Shown here: positions 1 through 10,399 of the stretch, in pieces
Layout of the letters: the number at the start of each line of letters is the position of its first letter
Numbering within the stretch: the first letter of the stretch is position 1
Origin: Monosiga brevicollis MX1
Taxonomy: Eukaryota; Opisthokonta; Choanoflagellata; Craspedida; Salpingoecidae
Assembly (NCBI RefSeq): GCF_000002865.3
Contig: NW_001865046.1
Location: 641,492-705,491 of the forward strand
Direction: 5' to 3'
DNA: 64,000 nt
Program-made: the position numbers and the translations under genes
Notes under the pieces: model-generated
The model's input: only the letters and a program-made list of their open reading frames with translations
Told to the model about the DNA's origin: nothing
Database searches by the model: none

Positions 1-464
1 GCCCACTCGAAACACTCACACATCAGCTTGACAGAAAATGTTGTTGCCCAGATCAACCTGGGTTTCTAGAACACTGCCGAGCGCCTTGCGTGCCTTGGCA
101 GCCTATCCCACCCATTCCATTCAAGGTGGCGTCAGGCGAAGGACAGCTGGGTCAAGGGGCATGATGGCCGGTGCTGGCTCACAACCGCTTGATAGTTGGA
201 CAGACCTTGAGACTCTGTACCATCTGCTCCAGGCGGTGATATTCCGCTGCCTCCTCGAGAATGCGGTCATGCTCCAGCTGAAGCTTGCTACAGTCGGACA
301 TCGTGCCGCATACAGCCACACCCCAGTCAGACCGTACGAGAGAGCGTGAAAGCCGACGAGCGAGGACACACGCTCGGCAGCACTAGAACAGCATGCACCG
401 CCAACGTGCCGTACCGCAGATCAACACGCAGCTTATCGTTCAAAAAAGCCTCATATTCTTGCAC
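1..464 (-). CDS. UXT: UXT prefoldin-like protein, partial (3' part off the left edge)
   Basis: UXT is a small alpha-type prefoldin-like coiled-coil protein of the URI/R2TP-associated prefoldin-like complex. Three exons can be read on the minus strand: 415-464 (VQEYEAFLNDKLRVDLR), 206-287 (KLQLEHDRILEEAAEYH onward) and 20-102, which carries the hallmark VDLGNNIFCQADV, matching the VDLGCNFFVDTVV block of animal UXT. Introns at 288-414 and 103-205 have GT-AG ends and keep frame. The order and spacing of the three blocks match the first two thirds of the family. The first exon with the ATG is not identified; it should lie above 464, perhaps beyond the GA repeat. The gene is divergent from the G-patch gene that starts at 688. 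The identity is based on remembered family sequence and not on a search. Confidence 0.8.
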
Positions 465-480
465 CTTGCGTGAGCACGCA

Positions 481-483
<3 letters not shown>

Positions 484-544
<61 letters not shown>
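484..544. repeat. (GA)n microsatellite between UXT and the G-patch gene
   Basis: About 60 bp of uninterrupted GA dinucleotides lie in the divergent promoter interval. A shorter CT-rich run at 630-665 lies just before the G-patch start codon and ends in a sequence resembling a splice acceptor. Confidence 0.95.
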
Positions 545-547
<3 letters not shown>

Positions 548-687
548 TTTGTGCGTTCAGCGTGCACTTGAAAATCTGACAATGGCATTGAAAAGTCTGA
601 CATACACAACATCAAACGTCTGACAAATCTCAATCTCTCTCTCTCTCTCATTTTCTCTCTCAGTTTTTCTTGTCTCGACGGCCTGCG

Positions 688-2772
688 ATGGCGACGGGTG
701 AACCATCGGCACGTTGGTCGGCCATGCAGGCGCATCGGCAGGCAGCGGCCAAGCGGGAGGCTCAGGCGGAAGCGCTCACCACCAAGGCAGCGCGGGCGGA
801 AATGGGTGATGCTATTGAGCGCTACATGGATCGTGAATTGCGCCTACCCATGGGACCACCCACAGGCTACGTTGACCTTGAAAACGTGCAGGTGGCCTCT
901 CTGGACCAGCACATCCCGCAGGTCTGTCCGTTTCTGCCCGAACAGTGGCAGGACTGATTGCCTTTTGAAGAAGCCATGCCTGAACCACTCGCGCAATCGC
1001 TCTCTCTCTCTCTCACCCTCTCTCTTGCCTGACAACCTGCTTCTCGGCGGCCAATGGCTGTCACTCTGGCGCCCGTGGTTGCACAGGAGAACAAGGGCTT
1101 TGCATTGCTGCGGAAAATGGGCTGGACCCAGGGGGAAGGCCTTGGGCGCGTTGGTGCAGGTCAGATCCACGCTTGGCCAAGCTTCAGAGAGAGAAAGCAG
1201 CAAAGAAGAGGGCTGAGCCAATTGGGAATGCAGGACTTACCTCGAGCTCATGGATAGGTCGCGTGGAGCCTGTGCCTTTTGAGCTGAAGCAAGACTTTAT
1301 GGGCATCGGCCGCCAAGCTCTGGAAACCGACATGGCCGTAAAAGCCACCGAGTCAAGACGGCTTTTAGAGACTGAGAAAGAGCAAACGACGGCATATCTC
1401 CAAGCACAACAGGCAGGTCGCTGCTGACCACGCGTCTGCATTTGAATCGTGCTCGCTGACGACACGTATGGGGCGCATAGGCCAAGGCCGAGAAGCAGGA
1501 GCAAATTCAAGCTGCTGTCAAGGCTCAAAACCAAGTCTTTCTATGCGAAGTCTGCAACAAGCAGTACACAAAGGTCCGTCAAAGCCGATTGGCCCATCAC
1601 CATTTCTTGAGCGCCGATTTGAGCGCCCTTTGCCCAGACACGATTTCACCGTGATGGTATTTTTGCTATGACACATCAAACTTCAGATTTCCGAGTATGA
1701 AAATCATCTCTCCTCCTACGATCATCACCACCGCAAGCGCCTCAAAGACCTCAAAGCCCTCTCTGCCCGCCACAGTAAAGGTCCGTGTACCCCGCCTGCG
1801 CGCCATCACTTACACGCGAGCGTGATTCCGGCCCCGTGACCCTCGCGATGTCGCCTCATCACAGAATCGAAGAAGAGAGAAAAGGAGGAAAAGCAAAAGA
1901 AGAAGAAGAAGAAGAAAGGCGAGTCTGATGAGGATTTGGCTGCTCAGAAGGCAGCCGCCTTGTCCTTTGGCATTATTCGCAAGAAAACAACGAGTACTGG
2001 CGGTGCTATCGGTGGTGGGGGCCAAGTCGAGGCAGCTCCGCCATCGTCAAACCCTCCCGCCCAAAGTGGAGCATCCACTAGTCCATTCATGCAGACGGCT
2101 GGAAAAGGAGAAGGAAAAGATCGAGCTTCTTCTAGCTCAGAGACTGGGGGGCAACGACCGCGCATGCTACGCTTTGAGCGAGCAGCTCAAGGCCTGCCTG
2201 GAACCATGACGACAATCACGAAGCAGATGTCCTCCACAACAGCTGCCGATTCCCAGGCCCCCACCGCGATTCAAACATCGCCTTCGTCTCTGCCCCCGCC
2301 CCCGCCTCCTCCCTCCAATCCGGTTCTGGCGCCGGTCTCGCAGACCCCCACATCAGGACTCTCGCAACAGTCTGTGCTCGCCACAACTTCCGCAGCAGTT
2401 ACCACGACAAGCAGGCCGGCACCGAGCACCGAACCCGTGCGCCAGGCGACGGCCACCACACCGCAATCTGGCGCAACCCAGCAGCAGGGCCATCACCCCA
2501 GTGCGCCAGGCCATGGGGCGACTGCCCCATCGTTTGCCGGCCAAGCGTATCCACAATATGCGGTGGGCCAGGGCTACCCGGCCCACCACTACCAGCAAGG
2601 CTATGGAGCTTGGCAAAACGGAGGCTATGGTGGGCAGTATGCCTCGCCCCACCAAACTCAGCATCAGTACCAATCGCACCCGCAGTATCACCAGTACCAA
2701 CAGTACCAATACCAGCACTATCCACAGCAGCAGCAACAACAACAACAACAACCAGGCCACTGGCCTCGGTAA
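688..2772 (+). CDS. GPATCH8: G-patch and zinc-finger protein, GPATCH8-like
   Basis: This is a putative RNA-processing factor of the GPATCH8 type. Six exons (688-921, 1087-1159, 1258-1412, 1481-1573, 1687-1780, 1865-2772) give an intact 518-residue frame. The order is: Ala/Arg-rich N-terminus; G-patch (NKGFALLRKMGWTQGEGLGR, about residues 80-100); a GPATCH8-type segment (MGIGR followed by ESRRLLETEKEQT); a C2H2-like finger, C-x2-C in FLCEVCNKQYTK and the histidines in YENHLSSYDHHHRKRLKDL; a Lys-rich stretch; then a long Pro/Ser/Thr- and Gln/Tyr-rich disordered tail ending in poly-Gln. The start at 688 is the first ATG in frame. The intron 1413-1480 must use a GC donor to preserve the conserved reading frame. 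G-patch domains activate DEAH helicases; which helicase this one serves cannot be told. Confidence 0.85.
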
Positions 2773-3256
2773 TGGCACCGCTCCGAGTTGTGTGCTGTGA
2801 ACACCGCACCTTTGCGCGTAGCCAAAGGATGTCAGCGTGGTGCTACATCTCGACTTACATGGTCAGCACCACACTTGACCGACTAACCACACACAAGTGC
2901 CTTGATAGAAAATGCGCGAGGGCCCTAATGTCTGAGACTGCAGTGTTTGATTTGTTTGGCCAGCTGAGCTGACCGACATGTTATTGAACGTGTCCCTGCG
3001 CACAAAAAAAGCACTGGCTTGGGCCCAAACAGTAAACGAGCATACCCAGGTCACTTTGCTTTTTGGCATTGAAATTGACGAGCACACGCGAATACAGACA
3101 ACACGGGATGGTTTCACAAAACCATTCGGGTGGGCTTGACAACGTGCTGACCCACAATGTCCACCTCTAGTAGTGGATTTCCTCCCCACAAGAGACAATC
3201 AGGCTCGAAACAGAAATTCACAGGGGCTGGAGGGCATGAAGAATCACTGGTGACCC
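2773..3256. other. Convergent intergenic interval
   Basis: This stretch between the ends of the G-patch gene (+) and HSBP1 (-) should hold the two 3' UTRs. No further gene, repeat or structured RNA was recognised in it. Confidence 0.6.
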
Positions 3257-3928
3257 CTACTTGCTCTCATCCACACCCGCCTGTGCGCAGCCGTGCAGGT
3301 GCAAGAGTGAGACTTGATGGAGGAGTAAGTTCAGGTCAAGTTGGGGTGCTGGCAAACGCTAAACCAACCTGTTCCATCAGATCACTGAGGTTCTTCTCAA
3401 GATCGTCAATGCGCGAACCCATCTCATCGATCCGACCTGCAAGAAACCACGCACGCGATCACGCGCCGAACACATGCGCAGGCCAAACAGATGGAAGCCG
3501 AGGTTGAGAAGCAAAATTGAGGAATGCAAAGACGAGAGAACATGGCAAAGGCTTGGTTCGGTTTGGTTTGGTTTGGTCTGAGCGAAGAGGCCGTACCGAC
3601 GATTTGATCGCTCATGTTCTGAAACTTGTCTTGCTGCACTCAAGTCCAGGCATGGAACAACGTGGGACCGTCAGATGAGACCCCTCAGATGAGCCCAGCC
3701 CGAGATGCGCCACGACACGCGCCACGACACGACAAGCAAAGAGTTTGACAGGCAAAGAACAAGAACAAGAAGAAGAAGAAGAAGAAGCGATGCAGTCTGT
3801 GGTGCCACGTCAGGGCGGACCCAAGACGCGACCATCACGTCACAACAACCACGTACCATCTGCGTCAGCAGGTTCTGCACGACGACCGTCAGGTCCTGAA
3901 CTTCACCGCTCTCACCGTTATCAGCCAT
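3257..3928 (-). CDS. HSBP1: Heat shock factor binding protein 1
   Basis: HSBP1 is a tiny coiled-coil protein that binds trimeric HSF1 and also assists WASH complex assembly in animals. Four exons (3857-3928, 3597-3633, 3369-3436, 3257-3280) add up to 201 nt, encoding 66 residues, close to the 70-80 usual for the family. The heptad-rich core is almost colinear with human HSBP1: [19 protein letters not shown], then [18 protein letters not shown] and [17 protein letters not shown]. The protein ends in DESK, so it lacks the longer acidic tail of vertebrates. All introns are GT-AG and phase-consistent. The start MADNGESGE is the only ATG that fits. The gene is divergent from PFDN2 across a CT repeat. 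Confidence 0.93.
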
Positions 3929-4248
3929 GATGTCTGCAATCACAGGAGGATACCCCATGGCTCGAATGAGATTGATGCCATCGCTGCCAACCAGAGGGTG
4001 GCCGTGTTGGCCCATCCTCTCCATCACAACCAGCCATCCTGGCGTTTCTCTCTAAAAACAAAACCGCCTCGACCTCCACCCTCAATGCCACCCGACCGCA
4101 CAAGATGCTTCAAGCCACCGCAGAGCAGAGCAGGGCAGAACAGATCAGATCCTCGCCCCTCTTCAGAACCCTCTCCAGCCCCTTTTGCTCCAGCAGCACA
4201 CGGCTGCCGTTTTTCACCGAACGAACAGCTCTCTCTCTCTCTCTCTCC

Positions 4249-4304
<56 letters not shown>

Positions 4305-4499
4305 TCTCTCTCACTCGCTCTTGTTGTCTAAGAAATGTGTCCAACGTTAGACTTGTGAGATAGTGTTTTAAATTGCTGTTTTCGACAAGACGAGTTGACG
4401 ACCAAGGAACCGAAAAAAAAAAGCGCTCAGCGTCCAAACGGCAGCGCCGCTTTACCTGATTCAACCATCAGCTCGTATAAGACTACAACACAGCTAGCC
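3929..4499. promoter_or_regulatory. Divergent promoter interval HSBP1 / PFDN2
   Basis: About 570 bp separate the HSBP1 start (-) from the PFDN2 start (+) and should hold both promoters and 5' UTRs. The interval is dominated by the CT microsatellite at 4229-4314. I could not identify a TATA box or a named factor site with confidence. Confidence 0.5.
4229..4314. repeat. (CT)n microsatellite
   Basis: A slightly interrupted CT run of about 85 bp in the HSBP1/PFDN2 divergent promoter. Confidence 0.95.
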
Positions 4500-5358
4500 A
4501 TGTACGTTTCAACGGTACCATACCGTTCCCTTGATGCAGGCATGCACCCAAAACCGCTTCGGACCTCCGTCTGCAGGCGACCTCTCTCATTGCACGGTCG
4601 CTCGGACGGCGGCACCTCGCCCACACAACACACGCACACACGCGCACACACGCAACACTTACTTCCTGGCAATTCGTTGCGTATTTGGGTCTTGTATTGT
4701 TGACTCGCTTTCGTTGCGACAAATGCAGGGCGCAAGCAAAAAAGGCCGAGCCCCAGACGCAGCAGGAGATCATTGCGCACTTTAATGACTTGCGTGAGGA
4801 TGTTCGATTGATCGGTGGCAAAATTGGGGATCTCTCCGACGAGACGGAAGAGTACAAGTACGTCCTCATCCTGGCGCGTTTTGCGCCTGCTTGCCGCACC
4901 AGTCTGGTCGACCTTGAATCTTTCTTCTTCTCCATCTGTGCAGCTTGAGCTGATCCTTTCGTGTGCTTCGCCTCGGCTGGTCACCCCGCCAAACCTTGCC
5001 CCGCCATTCGCCATTGCCGACGCATTCCTCTCTAGGCGGGTGTCTGAGACACTGCGCAAGGTTGACCCAAAGCGCAAGGCCTACCGTCTGATTGGTGAGG
5101 TGCTGGTGGAGCGCAGTGTGCAAGAAATCCTGCCCGCCGTTACCAAAAATTATGAACAGGTTTGCGCTTGCACGACGGTGGCGCTGAAGGTGCTTCTGCC
5201 GAAACGATGCAATGAACCTGCTCAACAATTCTCCTCCTGCTCTGCTTACACACACACAGATGAATGCCATGCTCCAACAACTGAAGCAATTGCAACAGAA
5301 CAAGATGGACGAGCTGGCGGCTTTCCAGAAGAAGCATAAGATTACCATGAAGTCGTAA
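4500..5358 (+). CDS. PFDN2: Prefoldin subunit 2
   Basis: This is a beta-type subunit of the hexameric prefoldin co-chaperone, which passes nascent actin and tubulin to the CCT chaperonin. Exons 4500-4501, 4729-4857, 5036-5159 and 5260-5358 encode 117 residues. Family blocks include EIIAHFNDLRED, ETLRKVDPKRKAYRLIGEVL (human: DTLKEVDETRKCYRMVGGVL), VERSVQEILPAV and the second helix MLQQLKQLQQNKMDELAAFQ. The two helices flank the central beta hairpin as in other prefoldins. The start is unusual: the only in-frame initiation I can construct splits the ATG, with AT at 4500-4501 and G at 4729 across an intron with a GTACGT donor. The C-terminus stops soon after the coiled coil, without the vertebrate tail. 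Confidence 0.9.
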
Positions 5359-6024
5359 GAACGACAACTTCACCACATTGCGTTGTCAACCTTCTCCACC
5401 TCTACCTTTTGCCCCTTTATTCTTCTACGTTGCGCCTCTCCTCTTGGTTCGGTGCAGCAGTGCGTTGTGTCGCACTGGACATCAAACACAGTGAAAGCAT
5501 AGAAATTGAGTCGACAGCTTCAACCCTCTCCAGGCGAGGCCCGCGTTCAGACACCATCCATCACCTGTACGACTGCAAATCTTGAACCAAACCCGTTGTA
5601 CCCTCAACCGTCGCAAGGTGAGGCCACTTGCCCCGGTCGGTTATGTGAAAGGGCTAACTACATTACATGACAGCGTCTAATCAAACAAAAATCCCCAGCC
5701 TCCACAAAGCCCCATCGTATCATCACCAGTGTTGCTCTAACCCAAAAAAGACCGCAACGTACAAGTATCCAGTTACTGACATGTGAGTACATTTATAGCG
5801 GTGCTCGGGGAGGAAGGAGGCGAAAGGACAAGGGGTGGCCATACTTGCTTTTTCGTTTTGATCGTAGATAGATGACTTTGAGGGTTGTCCACCAGATCTG
5901 TTGACTACACGACGATATAAAGGTACATTTTAACGTTTTGTTAGTATTGGCCATATTAGTTTATGCACCATCTTTTACACTTTTCGTAGCTAATTTCACA
6001 CTGTGAACGCGACTGAAGTGTGTT

Positions 6025-6063
<39 letters not shown>

Positions 6064-6310
6064 CTCCTCTCGATTTCCCTCTCTTTCTCTCAAACTCTCT
6101 CACTCTCTCTCTCAGCAGATCATACAGATCAGCTAATTTATTTTTTTTTTTGGATCAAGGCGTGGATCTAATAATTTGGGTGCTGCGCTTGTGAGACGTG
6201 CCCCTGATTTAGGGGGGTGGAGCTTGTCGATCCTGGCAGGAGTTTCGATGGTTGTGGGTGCATGTGTGTGGGCAGTAGCCACGGATCGGTGGTGAGCATA
6301 AACTCCGACC
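5359..6310. other. Tandem intergenic interval, PFDN2 to SH2 gene
   Basis: About 950 bp hold the PFDN2 3' UTR and the promoter of the downstream adaptor gene. They contain CT-rich runs around 6028-6115 and a short poly-T. No conserved coding block was seen on either strand. Confidence 0.6.
6028..6060. repeat. (CT)n microsatellite
   Basis: A CT run of about 32 bp followed by further CT-rich patches to about 6115, upstream of the SH2 adaptor gene. Confidence 0.9.
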
Positions 6311-9300
6311 ATGTCCGAATCAACCGAGACGGACACGGGTCTTTCCACCCGCGACCCTGAATTCTACCCGCGGTGGTGAGTCCTTTTAGGCTCGCCTTTT
6401 GGCCGACCCGCTTTGCCTGGCCCTGGTGTTGCCAAAGCTCTGACTGAGGCCCGCGCACGCTTCCCTCTCAAACCCATGTGTACGATTGCTCCCAGGTATC
6501 ATGGTGTCATGTCACGTCGCGATGCGGAAATGATTCTGGCCAAGGATGGCATCGTTGCAGGCATGTTTCCCGCCCCCTGCAGACGCGCATCGGCATCCAG
6601 GCCGTGTGTCGGCCACAATGGTCCTGTTCGACCCTGCTGAACGACTTTGTTCCACTTGTTAGGGACTTTTCTCGTGCGTGCAAGCACCAAGGGCGACAGC
6701 TTTGTTCTCTCTGCCTGCTCGGAGGGGCGCATTGATCACTATCAGATCGAAGAGAACACAGATTCTGCCAAGGCCCCATTCCTGCAGTTTCGCCTTGATA
6801 CCGGTAGATACACCTCTCTTCCGTTCCTCCGCACCTCTGCCGTGTACACACATGCACGCGCGTGCATCTGGTTCCTCCACTGCTCAACACGATGCAACGC
6901 CGCCAGGCATGTCTCCCAAATTTCGCTCCCTCTCCAGCGTGCTCCACTACTTGCTGGAGCATCCTCACCACCTCCCCTTTCCGCTCCGGACTTGGGTGGA
7001 GCGGGAAACAGATTCCCCTTACGAATATGGTCCGTCACCAGCGCCCGCATATCCAGCGAGCACTCCTCGACCCCCCTCCTCCCGTATCAGTCTGCACCTT
7101 TCTTTTGAGTTCCAAACGCACCAAACTTGCCTCCAACCCCGGCCGATCTTCACTGCCTCCTTATAGATCAGCCCAGCCGTCTGGCCGCGGCCATGGGAAT
7201 CAAACAGTCCAACGTCAACTCACTCAAAACCACCAAAAAGGCTGACGGTGAAGCCCCCAAGGAAAATAAAAACCAACCTTTGGCACCGGATCATCCGCCA
7301 CCCCCACGACGACCGATTGCTGCACCTTCAGCTTCCGATGGCTCGAGTGGCAATGTCACTCCGCCCGTCAACCGCAAGGAGCCCCACAGTGCAAGTGTGC
7401 TGGAAGCCGTCAACCATCTGCACTGGAATGATGACTCGGATGGTGAATACGTCGAACCTCAAGACACAGTGCGTGAAATTATGCCTGGGGCTAGCATCCT
7501 ACGCTTGTTGGCAACCCCGTGCCCAGCCGCCGGTACGGTCGCGTATTTCTCACAAGCTTCTCATATTTTGTTTTTGGCATAGAATCGTCTCCGAGTCGGC
7601 CTTTCCCTTTCGGTATGCTGCCCCGTCGCCCGTGCTCGCGACTTTAGTTTGCGCTGATACTTACCCGAGTGTCATTCCACAAACAGGGCTTGGTCCGCGA
7701 CAGCCTGGCAAGCGTTGCTGGTATTGGCGACCGTGACCTACTGGATGAGCATCTCTACGAGACTGTGCAACGTCACCCCTCTGGCCTTGATCACGCTCCT
7801 GAAGTGCTGGTTCGTGCTTCCCAACGCGAAGGAAGGCCCCGCCTAACCCCCTATCCAACCGGCCAGTCAAATTCGGAACGCACTCATATTCACCCACCTG
7901 ACCTAGATTCACTGCGATTATGAGGTCTTCGCGACAGACGCAAACACTGGCGAGCAAGTCCCACTCTCTCGTAAGTAGCAGTCCCTCACCTTGCTCACCT
8001 CGCAGTCGTACACCTTGCACCTAACTTTGTGGCTACGATCTGCAATCTCGTGATCTTGCCAGAATCGGCCGTGCTTAAGCTCATCACCCTTGAAAAGGAC
8101 GAGGATGACAAAGTCGTGGTGGTCTGCCGTGATAACGCTGGACGCAAGCTCAAGTTCAATCGTGACTCCAACGTCGAGGTCATCCCCGCAGTCTTTGCTC
8201 GCCTCTCGTCACACCGGTCCGGCCAAAACACGCTGCAATCTGAAGCCCCAAGCGTACCGGAGCGGCCATCACTGCTATCGCCAGAGGAGGAAGCCGAAAA
8301 GTTGGGCCCTGTAGGCTCACCAGCGGCGCCGGGTCGACGACGACGAAACGTCTCTCTCTCGGACATTGTCAAAGCCTCGGGGAAGCAGGTCGTAGGGACC
8401 TTGCTGAACAGGGATGATCACGTGTTTTATCGTGATGTTCTGCGCGAGGGCTATTTGTCCAAGCTGCCTCCTCGCAACAATCGCGTCCAAGGCTGGAAGC
8501 GGCGCTGGTTCAAGCTCGTGGTCTCCCTGGATCGTTCGCTTTCTGGTGGCCCAGTTTACTTGGAATATTACACCTCCCATTTGCGAAGCAAGCCCAAGGG
8601 TGTTATTGACCTCGACAAGATTCGTTCAGTGGGGCCTCCATCTGCTGATATTCTGGCCACAGACCGCCAATACCGCAACGTCCCCAAGGTACTCAACCCC
8701 ACCTCCCATCCTTTTGTTCAATCCCGCGAGGGGTAGGGGGCCAGTTGGATAGACAGACAAGTTGAAAGGCAGACAAACATTGCATTCACATCGGGTCCTC
8801 CCACGGCCAAGACATGCTGCAAATTTTTATCGTTCTAACAGCTGACGATGAATTTTGCGCGTCAGGACTCGCTCTTTGAGGTCCACCTGCCGCGACGAAC
8901 GTATCGGCTCATGGCCAGCAGCCGCGCTGAGGCTCGAGATTGGATGAGCATGCTCGAGGAAGTCATCGGCCTGGAAGTTGAGGACGATGCTGCTGCTGCT
9001 GCTGCCCGAGATGCAGATCTCGAGACCTCGTTCTTTGGCCACATCCTCAACGAGGAGCTGAGCCATCATGAGGCTCAGATCAAACTCAACAAGGATGGGG
9101 CCCAGCTCATCGACCCCACGGTACATTGCCTTCGCTGCACTCATTTTAGCCATTTTTTTTTTTTTTTTTTTGTTTCTTGTTTTTTGTTTTTTTGTTCCGT
9201 TGGCTGTGCTTGACTGGTTGGAACGTCTTTGGTAGAACTCTGAAGTGCTGATCGAATGGAAATATTCGGTTCTTCGCTCCTATGGCTACATTGGACACGT

Positions 9301-10399
9301 ACGTCCTTGCATGCGGGTGGTGGTCATCGGCCCCACCCTTTAGATCTCATGAAGCCTGATGTGGACCTTTTTTTTTTTTTTTTTATATAAATGACACCTG
9401 ATATACTTCTCATGCATGGGTGGCAGGTCTGCTGGTTTGAAGCTGGCCGGCGTGCCCCAACCGGTCCCGGCATTATGTGCTTCTCGGTGTCCCAGTCCAA
9501 ACAAATGTTTGATATCCTGCACGCCCTTGTCACACCCTTGGTGCGCGGCCGCAGCCGTCATCGCCGTAGTCAGGCGTAAGTTTGACGTTGCACCAAACTT
9601 GTAGCGCGCCCATGTTCTCTTATCAAGCGCAGCTGCTTCAAAGCATCCTAACATTGTCAGTTTGCCGCCACCTTACCTACCGTCTTTGGCGGACTTGCAG
9701 AATGAACATGAGCTGGGCCAGCCTCGAGCCGGAACAAGGGCAGCAAGACGCACCGCCCCCAAAGCCTCTAGCTTCAACCCGGGCACACAAGACGGTTAGT
9801 CGGGGATGGCCAGAGCCGTGCTCTTTTGTAAGCTTGGTCTTTTCTCACCTACCTTTCTGCGTTTGAACTGGACCTACGCCGGCGCGCGTCCCCAGCGAAC
9901 TGTTTTTGGACAGGAGCTGCAGAGCATCGACCTGGAACCCGTTGCCTTGGCTGTGCCAACCCAAAGCTATGACGCTGTGGACGATCGAGAATATTCTTTT
10001 GCTGTCGGCGATGTCATCCGGGTTCTGGGCACGCGCGCGTTCACTGAGGAGGGTTACTGGCTGTGTCAAAAGGAGAACGACCAAGAATTCGGTCTCGTCA
10101 AGATGCTGCTCGTGCAGGTAGATGCTTGTAACAACACTCGTGCTCTCCCGCAGCTGTAGCTCATGCCGTCGAACCTTCTTCCTAGGTTCATGAGCATGAA
10201 TTTGGCAACTTTCGTGACATGGACGACATCACTGGTTCCATGGTGAGTCTACGATGAAGCTTGCGGCAACATGTGTGAATGGCAGGTTTGTATCGAGCTC
10301 TGCGGTAGGTCCTCGGGTCCTCACTTGTGGCACGTTGGATGTGTTTCGTAGGACTCCCTGGCTGACCTTGATGAGAACATGTTCAACATGTCAACTTGA
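6311..10399 (+). CDS. SH2-PH-IRS/PTB-SH3 adaptor protein (DOK/IRS-like core)
   Basis: Predicted phosphotyrosine-signalling scaffold. Domains in order: SH2, beginning at an exon junction that creates WYHG, with the binding motif GTFLVRAS (exon from 6663) and closing near SLSSVLHYLLEHP (about 6920-6990); a linker with Pro-rich patches and a DGEYVEP tyrosine; an unassigned beta-rich segment at about 7910-8200; PH, with EGYLSKLPPRN and GWKRRWFKL, closing with EARDWMSMLEEVIG (8430-8980); an IRS-type PTB with FFGHILNEELSHH, LRSYGYIGHVCWFEAGRR and TGPGIMCFSVSQS (9030-9560); SH3 with QSYDAVDDREYSFAVGDVI (9955-10115); then an acidic tail ending FNMST. Exon 1 is 6311-6375. The intron 6561-6662 appears to be GC-AG. 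The PH-PTB core resembles DOK/IRS proteins. Exon joints around 7000-7950 are uncertain, and a second start at 7193 is possible. No kinase domain is present. Confidence 0.82.
9154..9186. repeat. Poly-T tract inside an intron of the adaptor gene
   Basis: A T-rich homopolymer run in the intron between the two halves of the PTB domain. A second tract lies at about 9368-9384 in the next intron. Both may be extended polypyrimidine tracts. Confidence 0.8.

Noticed and set aside
2353-2809. Leu/Val-rich minus-strand frames resembling membrane helices
   Set aside because: They are antisense to the Gln/Tyr-rich tail of the GPATCH8-like protein; CAG/CAA runs read as Leu/Val on the other strand.
9154-9384. 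Poly-T tracts considered as tails of retroposed elements
   Set aside because: They sit just upstream of plausible splice acceptors within a gene, with no element body or target duplication.
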